Assembly: GCA_023416875.1 (NCBI GenBank)
Contig: JAEZGT010000336.1
Coordinates: 1 to 15,134 of the forward strand
Reading direction: 5' to 3'
Origin: Pseudomonadota bacterium
GTDB lineage: Bacteria; Pseudomonadota; Gammaproteobacteria; Pseudomonadales; Cellvibrionaceae
DNA length: 15,134 nt
In this document: piece by piece, positions 12,374-15,134 of the stretch
Numbering within the stretch: the first letter of the stretch is position 1
Layout of the letters: each line of letters opens with the position of its first letter
Position numbers and translations under genes: made by a program
Notes under the pieces: generated by a model
Told to the model about the DNA's origin: nothing
What the model saw: only the letters and a program-made list of their open reading frames with translations
The model's database searches: none

Positions 12374-15134
12374 GCCAGACCGATATTCGTCACCCCGCCG
12401 ACCGCCCCCAGCGCCAGCGCGCCCTCGACCCCACCGGCTCCTTTATCTGCGAGGCCCCGGCGGGCAGCGGTAAAACCGAGCTGCTGACCCAGCGCGTGCT
12501 CACCCTGCTGGCGCGGGTCACCAAGCCGGAATCCATTCTCGCCATCACCTTTACCCGTAAAGCGGCGGCGGAAATGCGCGCGCGTATCCTCGGCGCCCTG
12601 GCGGCGGGGCGCGGCCCCGAGCCGCAGGAAGCCCATGCACTGCAAACCTGGCAGCTCGCCCGCGACGCATTGCAGGCCGATGAGCGATATGGTTGGCAAC
12701 TGCTTACCAATCCATCGCGCCTGCAAATCCGCACCTTCGATAGCCTGTGTGCCATGCTCACCCAAGCATTGCCGCTGCAATCCTCCCTCGGCGCGGGTGT
12801 GGCCACCACGGAAGATGCCCAGCCCCTGTACAAGGCGGCGGTAAAGGATCTGCTGGATACCCTGGAAAGCGAAATGCCCTGGGCGGACAGCCTCGCCCAG
12901 CTGCTCGGCCACCTGGACAACCGCTACTCCCGCCTGGAAGAACTGCTCTGCAAAATGCTCGGCAGTCGCGATATCTGGCTGCCCGTCCTCTATCAATCCC
13001 AGGGAATGGGCACCCAGGGCATGACCAGCCCGGACGCTCTTCGCGACCTGCTGGAATACCATCTGCAACACGCGCTGATCGACAAAATGACCCGCCTGCG
13101 CGAACTGCTGCCGCCGGAATGCCACCAGACCTTGGCGGAGCTGGGCGATTTTGCCGCCGCCAACCTGCTGCGGGAAAACGTGCTATCGCCAATCAACCCC
13201 CCGTCGCCCGTCAACGCGCTCCATCAACTGGGCCGCCTGCCGGACTGCCGCCCGGAAGAAATGCCCCAATGGCGCGGCCTTGCCTGCCTGCTGCTCACCC
13301 AAAAAGGCGAGTGGCGCAAAACCGTGGACAAGCGCGCGGGCTTCCCCGCCGGCGAAGGTAAAGACGAAAAAGCCGCATATAAAAGAAGGAAGGACAGCCT
13401 GCAGGAACTGATCGGCCAGCTGCAGGAAGTGCCGGACCTGTTGGAACCCCTGCAAGGCATCAGCGCCTGGCCCGCAACCACCTACAACGACCAGCAATGG
13501 CAAATCCTCCAGGCGCTTACCGCCGTTCTGCCCGTGCTGGTGGCCCACCTCAAACTGGTGTTCGCCGCCCGCGGCGAAGTGGACTTTGTGGAAATCAGCA
13601 GTCGCGCCCGTCAGGCCCTGGGGGACGAACAAGCGCCAACAGAGTTGGCGTTACGCCTGGACCACCGCATCCAGCACATACTGGTCGACGAGTTTCAGGA
13701 CACCTCCTTCAGCCAGGTGGACCTGCTGCAAAGGCTCACCGCCGGCTGGCAACCGGGCGATGGCCGCACCCTGTTCTGCGTGGGCGATGCCATGCAGTCC
13801 ATCTACGGCTTCCGCAACGCCAACGTCGGCCTGTTCCTCCACTGCAAAGAACACGGCCTCGGCGGCCTGCCGCTGGAGCCGCTGCAACTCACCGCCAACT
13901 TCCGCTCCCAGGCGGGCGTGGTGGAGTGGATCAACCGCGTATTCCAGCGCGCCTTCCCCGCGCGCCACAACATTTCCTCCGGCGCTGTGGCCTTCTCCCC
14001 GGCGGAAGCCTTCCGCCCGGAAATTCCCGGCCCCGCGGTGCAAACCCACCTGTACGAAAAAGGCTTGCCAGCGGAATTTGAAGGCCAATTGGTGTGCGAC
14101 CTGATCCAGCAAGCACGCGCCCAAAATCCAGACGGCACCATCGCCCTGCTGGTGCGCAACCGCAACCACGCCGCCCACATCATCCCAGCGCTTAAAGCGG
14201 CGGGCCTCACCTTCCGCGCCGTGGATCTGGAAACCCTCGCCGAACAACCGGTGGTGATGGATTTAATGTCCCTCACTCAAGCGCTGCTGTTTCCCGCCGA
14301 CCGCATCCACTGGCTCGCCATACTGCGCGCGCCCTGGTGCGGCCTCACCCTGGCCGATCTGGAAATCATCGCCAACCAAGGCCCGGCGGAAACGCCCATC
14401 ATTCGGCAAATGCACAGCGCCTTGGCCAACCAAACCCGGCAGGAAGAACTCTTCACCACCGAGCGCGCCCTCTCCGCCGATGGCCGCGCGCGCCTGCAAC
14501 GCATCACGCCAATCCTGCAAACCGCACTGGCGGAACGTCACCGCAAACCCTTACGCCAATGGGTGGAAGGAACCTGGATCGCCCTCGGCGGCCCCGCATG
14601 TTTGCAGCAAGCGAGCGAACTCGACGACGCCGAGCGTTTTTTGCAATTGCTGGAAAAATTAAATGCAACGGGAGACGTTCCGACGCTCGAACAATTAAAT
14701 GAAGGTTTGGAAAAACTCTTCGCCGCGCCGGACCCGCAAGCGGACGAACGCCTGCAAATTATGACCATGCACAAATCCAAAGGACTGGAATTCGACACCG
14801 TCATACTCCCCGGCCTGCACCGCCAACCGCGCAATCAGGATTCGGAATTATTGCTCTGGCAAGAACGTTTAAGTTTGGACGGTCGCGAAGAATGGCTGCT
14901 CGCCCCCATCAGCGCCACCGGGCAGGATAAAGACCCCATCTACAAGCACCTGGAATACGAACAGAAAAAACGCACGCAATTGGAAGCCTGCCGTTTGTTG
15001 TATGTAGCCTGCACGCGTGCGCGCAAGCAATTGCATTTGCTTGCTCAAATAAAAGCTAAAGAAGGCGAGGTGCGCGAATTTTGTGAGCCTGCTGAAAACA
15101 CCTTGCTAAAACCCATCTGGTCCAGCGTGCACAC
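12370..15134 (+). CDS. UvrD/AddA-like superfamily 1 helicase, 3' end missing
   Basis: The frame stays open from the ATG at 12370 to the window end (921 codons), so the C-terminus is missing; family members are typically about 1100-1200 residues. It has the full set of SF1A helicase motifs: Walker A APAGSGKT (K35), ITFTRKAAAEMR (motif Ia), Walker B VDEFQD (D440, E441), GDAMQSIYGFR (472-482, motif III), MTMHKSKGLEF (798-808, motif V) and YVACTRARKQL (878-888, motif VI with R883 or R885). ATPase-driven DNA unwinding is therefore expected. A GGAGG just upstream within the previous gene is a strong ribosome-binding site, and the ATGA overlap couples it to the AddB-like nuclease. Whether it carries its own C-terminal nuclease, as classic AddA does, cannot be seen. 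It is likely a second, AddAB-like end-resection system; a stand-alone UvrD paralogue is less likely given the coupling. Confidence 0.93.
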   Translation, partial: MSQTDIRHPADRPQRQRALDPTGSFICEAPAGSGKTELLTQRVLTLLARVTKPESILAITFTRKAAAEMRARILGALAAGRGPEPQEAHALQTWQLARDALQADERYGWQLLTNPSRLQIRTFDSLCAMLTQALPLQSSLGAGVATTEDAQPLYKAAVKDLLDTLESEMPWADSLAQLLGHLDNRYSRLEELLCKMLGSRDIWLPVLYQSQGMGTQGMTSPDALRDLLEYHLQHALIDKMTRLRELLPPECHQTLAELGDFAAANLLRENVLSPINPPSPVNALHQLGRLPDCRPEEMPQWRGLACLLLTQKGEWRKTVDKRAGFPAGEGKDEKAAYKRRKDSLQELIGQLQEVPDLLEPLQGISAWPATTYNDQQWQILQALTAVLPVLVAHLKLVFAARGEVDFVEISSRARQALGDEQAPTELALRLDHRIQHILVDEFQDTSFSQVDLLQRLTAGWQPGDGRTLFCVGDAMQSIYGFRNANVGLFLHCKEHGLGGLPLEPLQLTANFRSQAGVVEWINRVFQRAFPARHNISSGAVAFSPAEAFRPEIPGPAVQTHLYEKGLPAEFEGQLVCDLIQQARAQNPDGTIALLVRNRNHAAHIIPALKAAGLTFRAVDLETLAEQPVVMDLMSLTQALLFPADRIHWLAILRAPWCGLTLADLEIIANQGPAETPIIRQMHSALANQTRQEELFTTERALSADGRARLQRITPILQTALAERHRKPLRQWVEGTWIALGGPACLQQASELDDAERFLQLLEKLNATGDVPTLEQLNEGLEKLFAAPDPQADERLQIMTMHKSKGLEFDTVILPGLHRQPRNQDSELLLWQERLSLDGREEWLLAPISATGQDKDPIYKHLEYEQKKRTQLEACRLLYVACTRARKQLHLLAQIKAKEGEVREFCEPAENTLLKPIWSSVH

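Noticed and set aside
12205..13125. 306-codon minus-strand frame across the nuclease-helicase junction
   Set aside because: It spans the ends of two well-supported overlapping genes on the other strand; composition is that of a shadow frame.

Overview
The window reads as chromosomal DNA of a Gram-negative gammaproteobacterium, probably of the Cellvibrio/Pseudomonas-related lineage. The evidence is a PBP1b paired with a TPR lipoprotein of the LpoP type (as in Pseudomonas), two other outer-membrane-type lipoproteins or secreted proteins, and a gene pair of the pseudomonad 'AddB-like nuclease plus UvrD-type helicase' kind. I cannot name a species from sequence alone. No rRNA, tRNA, CRISPR array, IS element or phage gene was seen. 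Both ends of the window cut through genes. || Region 1 (1-2985, + strand) is an accessory-looking cluster: the 3' part of a CotH-kinase/lamin-tail surface protein, a strong terminator, then a VTC-type polyphosphate polymerase overlapping a five-helix DUF4956 membrane protein, closed by a second strong terminator. The likely joint theme is polyphosphate made at the membrane and a secreted CotH kinase, but the pathway is not established. || Region 2 (3007-6910) is cell-envelope housekeeping: an unknown acidic soluble protein on the minus strand, then bifunctional PBP1b (mrcB) and its probable outer-membrane activator LpoP, which acts with it in peptidoglycan synthesis. A perfect 24-bp inverted repeat with an extra tandem half-copy separates lpoP from the convergent coaE (dephospho-CoA kinase). 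|| Region 3 (7507-9682) is less GC-rich and looks like an islet. It has a GTAGGTTGGA-type hairpin, two identical TTTCCCGATCGGGAAA palindromes 51 bp apart, a lipoprotein gene and, overlapping it by ATGA, a leaderless protein with an N-terminal peptidoglycan-binding domain and an unfamiliar C-terminal domain. This is laid out like a periplasm-targeting effector with its lipoprotein immunity protein. Upstream lies a cloverleaf-like nested palindromic element of about 95 bp. || Region 4 (9683-end, + strand, visibly GC-rich) is a two-gene DNA-repair operon: an AddB-like PD-(D/E)XK nuclease with the four-cysteine iron-sulfur signature, overlapping by ATGA a UvrD/AddA-like helicase that runs off the window. 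Together they probably form a heterodimeric helicase-nuclease for DNA end processing. || The most interesting parts are the CotH/VTC/DUF4956 cluster, the putative effector-immunity pair, and the nested palindromes around it.
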